Part shown: positions 7,673 through 16,962 of the stretch, one piece after another
Position numbering within the stretch: the first letter of the stretch is position 1
Layout of the letters: each line of letters opens with the position of its first letter
Source: Echinicola rosea
GTDB lineage: Bacteria > Bacteroidota > Bacteroidia > Cytophagales > Cyclobacteriaceae
Length of the DNA stretch: 64,000 nucleotides
Direction: 5' to 3'
NCBI RefSeq assembly: GCF_005281475.1
Contig: NZ_CP040106.1
Span: forward strand, 3,252,501 to 3,316,500
Notes under the pieces: generated by a model
The model's database searches: none
What the model saw: only the letters and a program-made list of their open reading frames with translations
What the model was told of the DNA's origin: nothing
Position numbers and translations under genes: made by a program

Positions 7673-7914
7673 GGATAAATTATCATCATTATTCCATGTA
7701 GTGGTATATTTTCTTAAGTAACCAAGTTGAGCCGGAACTATAAGCCCACCGGCCTAGATTTTTTTCTTTCTTTTTTCATCAATGGAAAAAAGAAAAAGGA
7801 TAAAATCCACCAAAATGGCCAAAGCCATACAGTTAAAGTCAAACAGAAAAGAAACTCCTAGCAGGTGAAAACAGGGAAATGGCCTTAACTAAACGGCATT
7901 AAATGCGGGTTTAA
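7673..7914. repeat. Repeat family B, copy 1 (short form)
   Basis: It matches 32896-33374 at both ends (ggataaattatcatcattatt at the left, ctaaacggcatt then cgggtttaa at the right). It contains a hairpin with eleven-base arms TTTCTTTTTTC (7767-7777) and GAAAAAAGAAA (7785-7795) around the loop ATCAATG. The middle module of about 200 bases seen in copy 2 is missing here, the join being near 7746-7749. Confidence 0.8.
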
Positions 7915-7927
7915 ACGTGGAAAATAA

Positions 7928-7962
7928 AAAAAGAGGGATATGGACGTCATATTCCCTCTTTT
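7928..7962 (-). terminator. Terminator of the serB-serA fusion gene
   Basis: AAAAGAGGGATATG and CATATTCCCTCTTTT form a long stem 48 bases past the stop of the minus-strand gene at 8010, with A/T runs on both sides. Confidence 0.8.
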
Positions 7963-8009
7963 CGATTGTTGTGGTTAATTGTGTCTATGAAATATCTTTA
8001 GCTGTTTTC

Positions 8010-9902
8010 TTAGTAAAGAATTCTAAATCGGATAGTACCTTCAATTTCTTTTAGGGCATCGATGACATCATTTGAATAGCGCTTGTCAATATCCGTGATC
8101 ACGTAGCCAATCTTTTCGTTGGTCTTCAGATATTGGCCGACGATGTTGATTTTGTAGCTAGCGAGTACCTGATTGATCTTTGCCATAACGCCTGGTGCAT
8201 TTTGGTGAATGTGGATCAATCGGTGAGCGTCCTTAAGGAATGGGAGCTGAATATTGGGGAAGTTTACGCTGTTGAACGTATTTCCCGTGTTGATGTATTC
8301 GATAATTTTGCCCGGTACAAATTGCGCAATGTTTTCTTGTGCTTCCAAGGTACTGCCACCAATGTGGGGTGTCAAAATGGTGTTGGGACAACCGATCAAC
8401 TCCGATTCGAATGGCTCATCATTGTTTTTAGGTTCTGAAGGGAATACATCTACAGCGGCTCCTGCTAAGTGACCGCTTTCCAGCGCTTCCTTAAGGGCAG
8501 GCACTTCCACCACATGCCCTCTACTGAGGTTGACCAGAATGGCACCTTTTTTCATCTTGAAGATTTTCTCTTTGTTCAAGATGTTTTTGTTTTCAGTTCT
8601 GCCGTCCACATGTAGCGAAATGATATCGCAGGTTTCTAGCAGCTCATCAAGTGAGTCTATTTTTGTGGCATTTCCCAAGGCAAGTCGTTCTACGATATCA
8701 TAATAGAGCACATTCATGCCCATGTTTTCGGCAAGTACAGAAAGCTGTGCACCAATATTACCGTAACCGATAATGCCCAGTTTTTTACCCCTCACTTCAA
8801 AGCTCCCAGAAGCAGATTTGTTCCAAACGCCCTGGTGCATTTTTAAGGTCTTGTCATGCAGGTTACGCATCAGGAAGATGATTTCTGATATCGCGAGTTC
8901 TACGACAGAACGTGTGTTGCTATAAGGTGCGTTAAATACCGCAATACCCCTTTCCTGGCACGTCTCCAAGTCAATTTGGTTGGTGCCGATACAGAAGGCT
9001 CCTATGGCCATCAGCCTATTGGCATTTTCAAGTACTTTTTTAGTGATTTGTGTTTTTGATCGAATGCCAATGATGGATACACTTTTGATCTTTTCACATA
9101 ATTCCTCTTCGGACATCGCAGAACCCACCACTTCTACATTGTAGCCTTCTTGCTTCATGATTTCCACGCCAATAGGATGGACATTTTCCAATAGAAGCAC
9201 GTTTATTCTGCTTTTAGGATAGCTGAATTTTTTGTTCATTTTATTAACATACAAAATTTCATCCAGACTGGGAGCAATATGGTCCGCTTTTGATGAAACC
9301 TTAGGTCTATTGATATTTTCAGTAAATGCGTAAAATTTATTGGCCAACCCGGAAGCCTTAATTTCATAGTCCGTGTAGCCATCACCGATGACATAGACAT
9401 CACCTTCTAACTTAAGGTTTTTGATGGTGGCAGGTTTGCCATTGTTATTGGAAAGAAGGTTTTCCCTGTTTAGGTCAATGATATTGCCTTCTTCATCATA
9501 GATAAAATCGTTGGCAAATACATTTTCTTCCTTCAGGCCATAAGCGGCTACCACTGGTGTGATAAAATCCTTAAAGCCGTTGGATAGAATGTAGATGTTC
9601 TCTGCATTCTCCTGAAAAAACTCCCTGTTTCGTTGGAAAGATTTGGACACCTTTAGCTTGAGTGAATCGATAAGTTCTGCTATTTGCGATTTATTCGCTT
9701 GCAAGATTTCGATTCTTCTTTCTAAGCTTTCGCGTAGATTTAATTTCCCTTCCATGCCCAAGTCCGTGATGTCCTTGATGGCTTGCAATTTTTCATCTCT
9801 TTTGGGGTCATTTCTCAAGCTGATCTCTCCCAAAATATCCAATGCCTCTACTTGTGTAAAGGTACTGTCAAAATCGATGATAAACTTTTTATCAGTGGTC
9901 AT
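8010..9902 (-). CDS. serA: Phosphoserine phosphatase / D-3-phosphoglycerate dehydrogenase fusion
   Basis: A 630-residue bifunctional enzyme of serine biosynthesis. Residues about 1-215 are a HAD phosphatase of the SerB type, with motif I DFDST at 10-14 (nucleophile and acid Asp) and a later GDGYTDYE motif. Residues about 230-540 are phosphoglycerate dehydrogenase, with the NAD-binding GYGNIG near 379 and the catalytic histidine in LTPHIGGST near 509. Residues about 555-630 are an ACT domain (IHIHQNAPGVMAKINQVLA), the usual serine-feedback site. The protein joins the first and last steps of the pathway; SerC is not in the window. A TAnnTTTG box lies 70 bases upstream of the start. Confidence 0.93.
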   Translation of the reverse strand: MTTDKKFIIDFDSTFTQVEALDILGEISLRNDPKRDEKLQAIKDITDLGMEGKLNLRESLERRIEILQANKSQIAELIDSLKLKVSKSFQRNREFFQENAENIYILSNGFKDFITPVVAAYGLKEENVFANDFIYDEEGNIIDLNRENLLSNNNGKPATIKNLKLEGDVYVIGDGYTDYEIKASGLANKFYAFTENINRPKVSSKADHIAPSLDEILYVNKMNKKFSYPKSRINVLLLENVHPIGVEIMKQEGYNVEVVGSAMSEEELCEKIKSVSIIGIRSKTQITKKVLENANRLMAIGAFCIGTNQIDLETCQERGIAVFNAPYSNTRSVVELAISEIIFLMRNLHDKTLKMHQGVWNKSASGSFEVRGKKLGIIGYGNIGAQLSVLAENMGMNVLYYDIVERLALGNATKIDSLDELLETCDIISLHVDGRTENKNILNKEKIFKMKKGAILVNLSRGHVVEVPALKEALESGHLAGAAVDVFPSEPKNNDEPFESELIGCPNTILTPHIGGSTLEAQENIAQFVPGKIIEYINTGNTFNSVNFPNIQLPFLKDAHRLIHIHQNAPGVMAKINQVLASYKINIVGQYLKTNEKIGYVITDIDKRYSNDVIDALKEIEGTIRFRILY

Positions 9903-9971
9903 TTTGTGGTGAACTTTTAATGATTTGCGCGTAAATTTAGCATTTTCTTAATTTATACGAATGTTTGTTGT

Positions 9972-9979
9972 CAAAAATA
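9972..9979 (-). promoter_or_regulatory. -7 promoter element for the serB-serA gene
   Basis: CAAAAATA on the plus strand reads TATTTTTG on the minus strand, an exact TAnnTTTG, with the start codon about 70 bases downstream. Confidence 0.5.
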
Positions 9980-10018
9980 CTTTCAAAATTTTTAAATGAT
10001 TTTTAGTCGAATACGGTG

Positions 10019-10026
10019 TATTTTTG
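10019..10026 (+). promoter_or_regulatory. -7 promoter element for the DUF4920 gene
   Basis: TATTTTTG matches TAnnTTTG and would start transcription near 10032, 23 bases before the chosen start at 10055. This argues against the upstream in-frame ATG at 10016. Confidence 0.55.
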
Positions 10027-10054
10027 TAAAATCACTGAATTAAACGAAATAGCT

Positions 10055-10579
10055 ATGAAAATCACTCTACAATTATTTTTGGTGTCCATTTTAACTTTCT
10101 CTTTTTGGGCTTGTGAAAGCAACGAAAAAGACAAAAAAAGCAACGTTTATTCCGAACATGATTCACCAACAATGGATGTGGTAGCGGGGGAGTATGGGGC
10201 GAAAATCAGTGACGACGGAATGTTTTCCCTTACGAATATGTTGCAGGTTTTGGCATCCAAGGAAATGTTTGAAGGAAAGATCAGTGGGGAAATAAAGGAA
10301 GTTTGTGCCAAAAAAGGATGCTGGCTTACCATGGATTTACCTAATGGAGATTCCATGCGGGTGACATTCAAGGATTATGGGTTTTTTGTACCCAAAAATG
10401 CCCAGGGATATCCTGTGATACTTGAGGGGAAAGCCGTTAAGGTGGTGACCGATGTAGAGACCTTGCGGCATTATGCTGAGGATGCCGGTAGGACTGCCGA
10501 AGAGATAGCGAAAATAAACAAGCCGAAAGAGGAATATACCTTTGAGGCAACAGGTGTATTGATTCAAGATAAAATTTAA
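10055..10579 (+). CDS. DUF4920 lipoprotein
   Basis: A 174-residue protein with a signal peptide and lipobox (LTFSFWAC, Cys at about residue 20). The mature part carries the DUF4920 words CAKKGCWLTMDL and MRVTFKDYGFFVPK at about 85-115 and a following EGKAVKV strand. The two cysteines of KKGCW and EVC may bind metal or form a disulfide (inference). The function of the family is not known to me. The start at 10055 is chosen over 10016 because the signal peptide begins there and the promoter box overlaps the longer start. A small gene follows after 5 bases. Confidence 0.85.
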   Translation: MKITLQLFLVSILTFSFWACESNEKDKKSNVYSEHDSPTMDVVAGEYGAKISDDGMFSLTNMLQVLASKEMFEGKISGEIKEVCAKKGCWLTMDLPNGDSMRVTFKDYGFFVPKNAQGYPVILEGKAVKVVTDVETLRHYAEDAGRTAEEIAKINKPKEEYTFEATGVLIQDKI

Positions 10580-10584
10580 TAAAT

Positions 10585-10788
10585 ATGGCCATAGCATTGG
10601 ATAATTTGCGAGTAGGAAGGGTTTATCATTTGACCAATTATGGGGAAAATCGGCAGCTTGAGGTATTGGAAAGAATAGGTAGGGATAATTTCCAGGTAAA
10701 GGATTTGGATACGTTGGAAATCTATGAATTGGAAGAATTGTTGAGATGGGGGATTGGCAAGGATTATGATTTGGACGAGGTACGATGA
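10585..10788 (+). CDS. Small conserved-looking protein, unknown function
   Basis: A 67-residue soluble, acidic protein (begins MAIALDNLRVGRVY, ends DYDLDEVR) with no cysteine and no membrane segment. It is five bases downstream of the DUF4920 lipoprotein gene on the same strand and probably cotranscribed. The pattern of beta-like strands (VGRVYHLTNYG, QLEVLERIGRDNFQVKDL) suggests a small barrel fold, but I recognise no family. Confidence 0.65.
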   Translation: MAIALDNLRVGRVYHLTNYGENRQLEVLERIGRDNFQVKDLDTLEIYELEELLRWGIGKDYDLDEVR

Positions 10789-10865
10789 ACATATTCCGAA
10801 GAATAAAAGGAGGATATAGTTCAGGTTAAGTCCATTAAAGATAATCTTGGCCGATATCAGGTAGA

Positions 10866-10895
10866 ATACCGCCGGAAGATCTGTTCCAGCGGTAT
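10866..10895 (-). terminator. Hairpin downstream of the RND efflux operon
   Basis: ATACCGC (10866-10872) and GCGGTAT (10889-10895), with an inner GGAA/TTCC, form a stem-loop between the two convergent transcription units. It has no T-run, so it is a weak terminator call. Confidence 0.4.
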
Positions 10896-10931
10896 AGGAT
10901 TAGCTATAATAAATGACAGTCCGTTTAGCGT

Positions 10932-12347
10932 TTAATTCCATCCACCACCCAAAGAGCGGTACAGGTCTACAACTGATAGGAACACCTCTTTTCTTGTGTT
11001 TGTCATTTCTAACTCTGCTTCCAAAGCTCTTGCTTGGGCAGTAATAACTTCTAAATAGGTCGCATAACCTCCTCTGAAAAGGTCATTGGCTATTTGGATA
11101 GAATTTAGGAGAACTTGGGTTTCCTCTTCTTTAAGGGCGTATTTCTTTTTCATTTTATCCACCCTCCTGAGATTTGTCAAGACCTCTCTATAGCCATTCA
11201 TGATGGCTTGCTGATATTGATAATAAGCTATTCTATTATTTGCAATGGATTTATTAAATCCAGATCGGATTTTAAACTGTTGGAATATAGGGGCGGTAAT
11301 GCCACCAAGAAAACCTACAGTAAGCGCTCCCGGGAAATTGAAAGCAGAGGGGATGTTCTGTTCATTTAGACCGATATATGGCGTAAGGCTTAAGGAAGGG
11401 AAAAACTCTGCTCTAGCGGCGGCAAGGTCTGCATCAGTAGCCAGTAATTCAAGTTCTGCCTGTTGGACATCCGGCCTTCTAAGCAATAGATCCGTGGGGA
11501 CACCAACATTGATTGCTTCTGGCAAGTTTATATCCAAGAGTGATTCTGCCCGGGGTACTTCTTCGGGATACCTGCCCAAGAGATAGTTTAGGGAATTTTC
11601 AGCAGCAATGATTTCCTGCTCTTTTTCATATCGAAGACTTTTGGTGGCCAATAACTGGGCAGCAAATTGCTGAACGGCCAATTCATTAGCCCTTCCGGCC
11701 ATTTTTTGAATTTTGATCAGCTCTAGGGCAATTTCTTGGTAATCGATGTTTTTATTAATGGTTTCCAGCTCTTTATCAAATCCTAACAATTCATAATATA
11801 ACTTTGCTACTTCAGCTATTAATGTGGTCTGTACCAGCAAGCGTCCCTTTTCTGTAGCCAGTATCCGCTGATGGGCAGCCTTCTTTCGGTTTTTGACCTT
11901 TCCCCAAAGATCAATTTCCCAAGTGCTTTGGAATCCTAAAAAGCTACGCTCAATCTGATTGTCCACGTTGCGGTCTCCATTAACGGTACCGGAGAGTAAA
12001 TTGGGTTTGATATTCCCAGACCTGTATCTGGCGATTCCATCTACAGTGGGGTATAGTCTTCCTTTTTCAATGCGGTATTGTGCGGTGGCTACCTCGATAC
12101 GTTCCACGGCTGCTAGCATATCCAGGTTGTGTTCCAATGCCTCTTCGATCAAACTGTTGAGGTTAGGGTCGTTGAAGAATTTGTTCCATGGAATATGCGC
12201 AATATTAATAGAGTCTTTTTCTCCGATAAAAGTTGCGGGTATTTTTGGCATATCAGGTTTTTCAGGGATGTCTATGGATTTGCATCCCCCGAAAATTCCC
12301 GCTATTATAATGATTGACAGTATTACTTTTTGATCAATTCGGATCAT
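10932..12347 (-). CDS. RND efflux outer-membrane lipoprotein (TolC/OprM-NodT family)
   Basis: A 471-residue outer-membrane channel subunit. A lipobox (IFGGC, Cys 22) is followed by two repeats of the outer-membrane efflux protein domain, with typical words HNLDMLAAVERIEVATAQYRIE and DLLLRRPDVQQAELELLAT. Three copies would form the outer-membrane tunnel of a tripartite pump. It starts 4 bases after the stop of the RND permease and is the last gene of the adaptor-permease-channel operon. The drug or compound exported is unknown. Confidence 0.93.
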   Translation of the reverse strand: MIRIDQKVILSIIIIAGIFGGCKSIDIPEKPDMPKIPATFIGEKDSINIAHIPWNKFFNDPNLNSLIEEALEHNLDMLAAVERIEVATAQYRIEKGRLYPTVDGIARYRSGNIKPNLLSGTVNGDRNVDNQIERSFLGFQSTWEIDLWGKVKNRKKAAHQRILATEKGRLLVQTTLIAEVAKLYYELLGFDKELETINKNIDYQEIALELIKIQKMAGRANELAVQQFAAQLLATKSLRYEKEQEIIAAENSLNYLLGRYPEEVPRAESLLDINLPEAINVGVPTDLLLRRPDVQQAELELLATDADLAAARAEFFPSLSLTPYIGLNEQNIPSAFNFPGALTVGFLGGITAPIFQQFKIRSGFNKSIANNRIAYYQYQQAIMNGYREVLTNLRRVDKMKKKYALKEEETQVLLNSIQIANDLFRGGYATYLEVITAQARALEAELEMTNTRKEVFLSVVDLYRSLGGGWN

Positions 12348-12351
12348 TATA

Positions 12352-15300
12352 TTAATTATTAGATAGCGAAACCGCTATGTTTTCCACTTTATTTTTCACC
12401 TTGTTCTTTTTCTTGTTCCTTCTACTGGAAAACAGTACATAAAGGCCAGGGATAAGGAACATGCCAAAGACTGTTCCGCTGAACATTCCTCCCAATGCAG
12501 CGGTACCTATTGACCTGTTGCCGAGTGCTCCGGCTCCTGTGGCCATACAGAGGGGTACCAGCCCCGCCATAAATGCAAAGGAAGTCATCAGGATGGGCCT
12601 CAACCGGGACACGGCGCCAGTAATTGCTGCCGGGATTAAGTCCATACCTTCTTTTCGTTTTAAAACCGCAAATTCGATAATCAGGATCGCGTTTTTGCCC
12701 AACAAGCCAATCAGCATAATGAGCGCAACTTGGGCATATATGTTGTTTTGAAGCCCAAGCAAATAGAGGGCTGCAAAAGAACCAAATACCCCGGCTGGCA
12801 AGAACAAAATCACTGGAAGCGGCAATACAAAGCTTTCGTACTGCGCTGCCAGCAGTAGGTAAACGAAGACAAGACAGATGATGAAAATGTAAATGGCCTG
12901 ATTCCCTGAACTTACTTCCTGACGCGTCATTCCGTACCAATCATAGCCATATCCCTTAGGCAGTTTTTCTGCCGCAATTCTTTGTATAGCAGCCACGGCA
13001 TCACCACTACTGTACCCCGGCGCAGGGATACCTTTTACTTTTGCCGACGTGTACATGTTATGTTTGCTCAGCTGTTCGGGGCCGTATACTTTTTCCAAAT
13101 TAATGAAAGAGGAGATAGGGACCATTTCGCCGCCGTCATTCTTTACATGGACTTTCAGCACGTCTTCTGGATTAGCTCTATATTGTGGCCCGGCCTGCAT
13201 CATCACATCATACATGTTTTCGAAGCGAACGAAATCGGAGGCCAAGACACCTCCCATCAGTATTTGTAATGTACTCATGGCATTACTGATGGTAACGCCT
13301 TTTTTGGCTGCCATGTCTTGATCTACGTTTACCATATATTGGGGGAAGTTTGGGTCAAAATCCGACTTCACCTCACCGATTTCAGGCGCATTGTCCAACG
13401 CTTCCACAAAATCCTCGATCACTAGTGATAGCTTCTGAAGATTGCCACTGCCTGTCTGGTCGAGAACCTTCATTTGGAATCCACTGGAATTACCAAATCC
13501 GGAAACCGTAGGAGGAAGGAAAAACTGCACTTGGGCATCGGAGATATCCGCAGTGCGGGCATAGAGCTCATCGATGGTTTCCTGAATAGAAGCTTCGCGC
13601 TCATCCCAGTTTTTTAGGTTGATCATGCCCATCCCATAGGAAGCCCCTGACAGTCCTGTGGACAGGCTATATCCTGCAAGGGTGGATACTGCGGCAACTT
13701 CATCCAGCCCTTCAGCAGCTTGCTGAATATGGTCAAGTACCTTTTCCGTCCTTTCTACTGTAGCACCCGATGGAGATACGACATTGATGTAAACCATACT
13801 CTGATCCTCGACAGGAATGAATCCCGAAGGCAATACTTTGGCCACTCCCCAGGTTCCTATAAAAAAGGCGACAAGCATTATCACAGTCACCAATCGCCGT
13901 CCCACCAGCACCCCCAAAGTGTTGCGATATTTGCCTGCAAAGGACTCGTAGGCCTTGTTAAAGCCGTTAAAAAAAAAGTTGAGCAGTGTCTTTTTCTGCT
14001 CTGTACCGTAATGGTTTTTTAATATTATGGCACACAATGCGGGTGTTAAGGTTAATGCATTGATTCCGGAAATAACAATGGCTATGGCCAGGGTGATCGA
14101 AAACTGGCGGTAGAAAATTCCTACGGGACCATCAAGAAATGCAACAGGTATAAATACTGCCGACATGACTAGCGTAATGGACACGATGGCACCTCCGATA
14201 TCCTTCATTGCTGCCAATGTAGCTTCCATGGGAGGGAGATGGTCTTCTTCCATTTTGGCGTGCACGGCCTCTACTACTACAATAGCATTGTCCACGACAA
14301 TACCGATAGCCAGTACCAGGGCAAACAGGGTCAGCATATTGATTGAAAAACCAAATAATTGCATAAAGAACAAAGTGCCGATCAATGCAACCGGTACGGC
14401 AAGTGCGGGAATTAAGGTAGACCTGAAGTCTTGGAGGAATATAAAAACGACCAAGAATACCAAAATAAAGGCTTCGATCAATGTCTTTAATACTTCATGG
14501 ATAGAGGCGTCAAGAAAGCGCGAAACATCATAGGTGATTTTATAATCTACTCCCGGAGGAAACGATCCTTGCTTCAGTTCTTCCATGCGTTTTTTTACCC
14601 GCTGGATCACGTCCCTGGCATTGGATCCGGGACGCTGGATGATCATGATTGACGCAGCAGGTTTACCGTCGGTTTTAGAGATACGTCCATAGTTCAATGA
14701 ACCAAACTCTACATCTGCTACATCTCCCAGTCGTAGGATGGAGCCGTCTTTATTGGCACGGATTACCAGGTTTTCATATTCTTTGGCCTCGTTGAATTTA
14801 CCGGAATACCGAAGGCCGTACTGGATCATTTGCGCTCCTTTGCCCGAGCTTACCCCTACTTGACCGGGGGCAGCCTCTACATTTTGGTTGTTTAAGGCGG
14901 CTTTAACCTCGTCAGTAGAAACTTGATAAGCGGTCATGCGGTCAGGTTTTAGCCATATTCTCATGGAATAATCTTTTGTGCTCATGATTTCGGCAAAGCC
15001 CACTCCATCTACTCTTCTTAGTTCCTGAAGGACATTTAGATCAGAAAAATTATATATAAACTGCTCATCCATAGAGGGGTCGCTGCCCATTACGTTGATA
15101 TAGAGGAGTAGTCCTTCTACTTCCTTTTCTACGGTCACGCCTGCTTTGATGACATCCTGTGGCAAATCATTTACGACTGTAGAAACACGGTTTTGAACTT
15201 CCATGGCCGCTTCATCTGGGCTGGTTTCCGCCCCGAAATATACTTTTATTTTGGAGGTTCCCCGGTTACTGGATACTGAAGACATGTACATCATCCCCGG

Positions 15301-15516
15301 TACACCGTTTATGGCTTTTTCCAATGGGGTAGTCACTGTTTTGGCCACCACCTCGGAATTAGCTCCCCGGTATTTTGCCCTGATCGAAACAGCTGGAGGA
15401 GCGATGTCAGGGAATAGGGCTACGGGCAGCGAAAAGAATGTCAGTGCTCCGAGTAAGACAAAGAAAAGGGATATGACCAAAGAAAGTATTGGTCTTTTTA
15501 TAAATAAAGACAGCAT
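12352..15516 (-). CDS. RND multidrug efflux permease (AcrB/MexB-like, HAE1)
   Basis: A 1054-residue inner-membrane proton antiporter with the twelve-helix RND layout: a helix at 10-30, a large periplasmic loop, a helix bundle from about 335, a second loop, and a bundle from about 860. The TM4 proton-relay motif reads VVDNAIVVVEAV at about 407-418, so the second acidic residue of the AcrB Asp407-Asp408 pair is Asn here. The TM10 lysine is kept in GLLGKNAILIIEF. The FFSLPVALFPDIAPPAV word at the start of the first loop is typical. It lies between adaptor and channel genes in one operon. Confidence 0.95.
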   Translation of the reverse strand: MLSLFIKRPILSLVISLFFVLLGALTFFSLPVALFPDIAPPAVSIRAKYRGANSEVVAKTVTTPLEKAINGVPGMMYMSSVSSNRGTSKIKVYFGAETSPDEAAMEVQNRVSTVVNDLPQDVIKAGVTVEKEVEGLLLYINVMGSDPSMDEQFIYNFSDLNVLQELRRVDGVGFAEIMSTKDYSMRIWLKPDRMTAYQVSTDEVKAALNNQNVEAAPGQVGVSSGKGAQMIQYGLRYSGKFNEAKEYENLVIRANKDGSILRLGDVADVEFGSLNYGRISKTDGKPAASIMIIQRPGSNARDVIQRVKKRMEELKQGSFPPGVDYKITYDVSRFLDASIHEVLKTLIEAFILVFLVVFIFLQDFRSTLIPALAVPVALIGTLFFMQLFGFSINMLTLFALVLAIGIVVDNAIVVVEAVHAKMEEDHLPPMEATLAAMKDIGGAIVSITLVMSAVFIPVAFLDGPVGIFYRQFSITLAIAIVISGINALTLTPALCAIILKNHYGTEQKKTLLNFFFNGFNKAYESFAGKYRNTLGVLVGRRLVTVIMLVAFFIGTWGVAKVLPSGFIPVEDQSMVYINVVSPSGATVERTEKVLDHIQQAAEGLDEVAAVSTLAGYSLSTGLSGASYGMGMINLKNWDEREASIQETIDELYARTADISDAQVQFFLPPTVSGFGNSSGFQMKVLDQTGSGNLQKLSLVIEDFVEALDNAPEIGEVKSDFDPNFPQYMVNVDQDMAAKKGVTISNAMSTLQILMGGVLASDFVRFENMYDVMMQAGPQYRANPEDVLKVHVKNDGGEMVPISSFINLEKVYGPEQLSKHNMYTSAKVKGIPAPGYSSGDAVAAIQRIAAEKLPKGYGYDWYGMTRQEVSSGNQAIYIFIICLVFVYLLLAAQYESFVLPLPVILFLPAGVFGSFAALYLLGLQNNIYAQVALIMLIGLLGKNAILIIEFAVLKRKEGMDLIPAAITGAVSRLRPILMTSFAFMAGLVPLCMATGAGALGNRSIGTAALGGMFSGTVFGMFLIPGLYVLFSSRRNKKKNKVKNKVENIAVSLSNN

Positions 15517-15543
15517 GTGGTTGAAATAAGGTCTTGATGAAAA

Positions 15544-16698
15544 TTATTGGACGGTAGGGGTTTCCTGAAGGGTTCTTAAGTGATCCGCTGCGATAAATTT
15601 CGGCTGGATGGTCATGCCTTCTTGCAAGTCCTGAATCCCTTCATAGACGATGTTATCACCTTCCTCAATTCCTGATTCCACGACATAATAATGGGAAAAC
15701 CGTACTTTAGGAACAAATGATTTCATTTTCACTTGGTTGTTTTCGTCCAGCACAAAAACGTAATGACGGTCTTGTATTTCAAAAACTGCTTTCTGCGGAA
15801 CCATCAAAACATCGTGTACTTGATTGGTAAGGACTACTTTACCTGTAGCTCCGTGTTTTAGGATTTGTTTTTGGTTAGGAAATCGTGCCCGGAAAGCAAT
15901 AGAGCCTGTGTTGGCATTGAATTCTCCCTCCATGGTTTCGATTTTACCTTCATAGGGGTAAGGGGTGCCATCAGCTAGAATTAACTTGACTATATCATTG
16001 TTGGAATCTTCTTGTGTGTTGACATATTCAAGGTATTCCCTCTCGGATACATTAAAGTAAACATGTACTGCACTGATGTCAGAAACCTTGGTGAGCAAAC
16101 TTCCTTGATCCAAAAGGCTGCCTATTCTATGGGGAATTCTATCAATTATTCCACTAAAAGGTGCTTTGATTTCGGTATATCCAAGTTGGGTGTCGGCGTG
16201 GGCATATGCTGATTTGGCCTCTTCAATTTTGGCGAGCACGGCATTGTGTTTTGCCAAAGCCACGTTTAATTCCGATTCGGAAATGACATTTTTATTTACC
16301 ATTATCCGAAGCCTATCTACCTCATATTCCAGTGCTTTTGCTTCTGCTATTGCACTTGTGAGGTTGGCACTGGCTTTTGCCAATGCTGCTTTGTATTCTT
16401 CATCATTGGTTTTAAAAAGGAGCTGTCCTTTTTTTACATATTTACCTTCATCGATGAGTATTTCCTCCAAAAAACCCGGCACGCGCGATCGCAGCTCCAC
16501 GTTCTGAATAGCTTTGATATCCGCTACATATTCCCGGTAAAGTGCCGTGTCAATGGAGGTTACCTGCATGACGGGCAGTGATTTTTCTCTTATCTTTTTC
16601 TCTCTTGGCTTACTTTCTGTCGAACAGCTGCTGTAAAGAATACAGGCAAAAACCAATAGCGTAATCGTAAAGTAGTGAGGAGTGTGCAAAATTTTCAT
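15544..16698 (-). CDS. RND efflux periplasmic adaptor (membrane fusion protein)
   Basis: A 384-residue periplasmic lipoprotein (lipobox LYSSC, Cys 25). Order of parts: a first lipoyl half (VELRSRVPGFLEEILIDEGKYVKKGQLLF around 65-95), an alpha-helical hairpin (about 100-165), a second lipoyl half (YTEIKAPFSGIIDRI around 172-186), a beta-barrel and a membrane-proximal domain ending in DNIVYEGIQDLQEGM. It links the RND permease to the outer-membrane channel. It is the first gene of the three-gene operon, 27 bases before the permease. Confidence 0.93.
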   Translation of the reverse strand: MKILHTPHYFTITLLVFACILYSSCSTESKPREKKIREKSLPVMQVTSIDTALYREYVADIKAIQNVELRSRVPGFLEEILIDEGKYVKKGQLLFKTNDEEYKAALAKASANLTSAIAEAKALEYEVDRLRIMVNKNVISESELNVALAKHNAVLAKIEEAKSAYAHADTQLGYTEIKAPFSGIIDRIPHRIGSLLDQGSLLTKVSDISAVHVYFNVSEREYLEYVNTQEDSNNDIVKLILADGTPYPYEGKIETMEGEFNANTGSIAFRARFPNQKQILKHGATGKVVLTNQVHDVLMVPQKAVFEIQDRHYVFVLDENNQVKMKSFVPKVRFSHYYVVESGIEEGDNIVYEGIQDLQEGMTIQPKFIAADHLRTLQETPTVQ

Positions 16699-16738
16699 AA
16701 TTGACTAGGCAGCAAAACTTATGCTAAAATTTGAAATG

Positions 16739-16757
16739 TTGTGGATTTTTTCCACAA
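16739..16757. promoter_or_regulatory. Inverted repeat upstream of the efflux operon, possible operator
   Basis: TTGTGGA and TCCACAA form perfect seven-base arms around five T, 41 bases upstream of the adaptor start. The place and symmetry fit a repressor site, but no regulator gene is adjacent. Confidence 0.35.
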
Positions 16758-16962
16758 TTTAGTCTGCAAAGCTATTTAAGATACGCTCTTTTCATAATCT
16801 TTTTTTTTGAACGGTAGATGTCCGTGATGGTTCGTTTTTCTGTTGTCTTTTAGGTTGTTTATGTCATTTTAAGGGTGCCTAATTTGGTAGAGTTAGGAGT
16901 AGTTTTTTTAAGAAATCAGGTTATTGTAAATTGTTGGCATGTTTTTTGTTAGTGGGTTGCAT

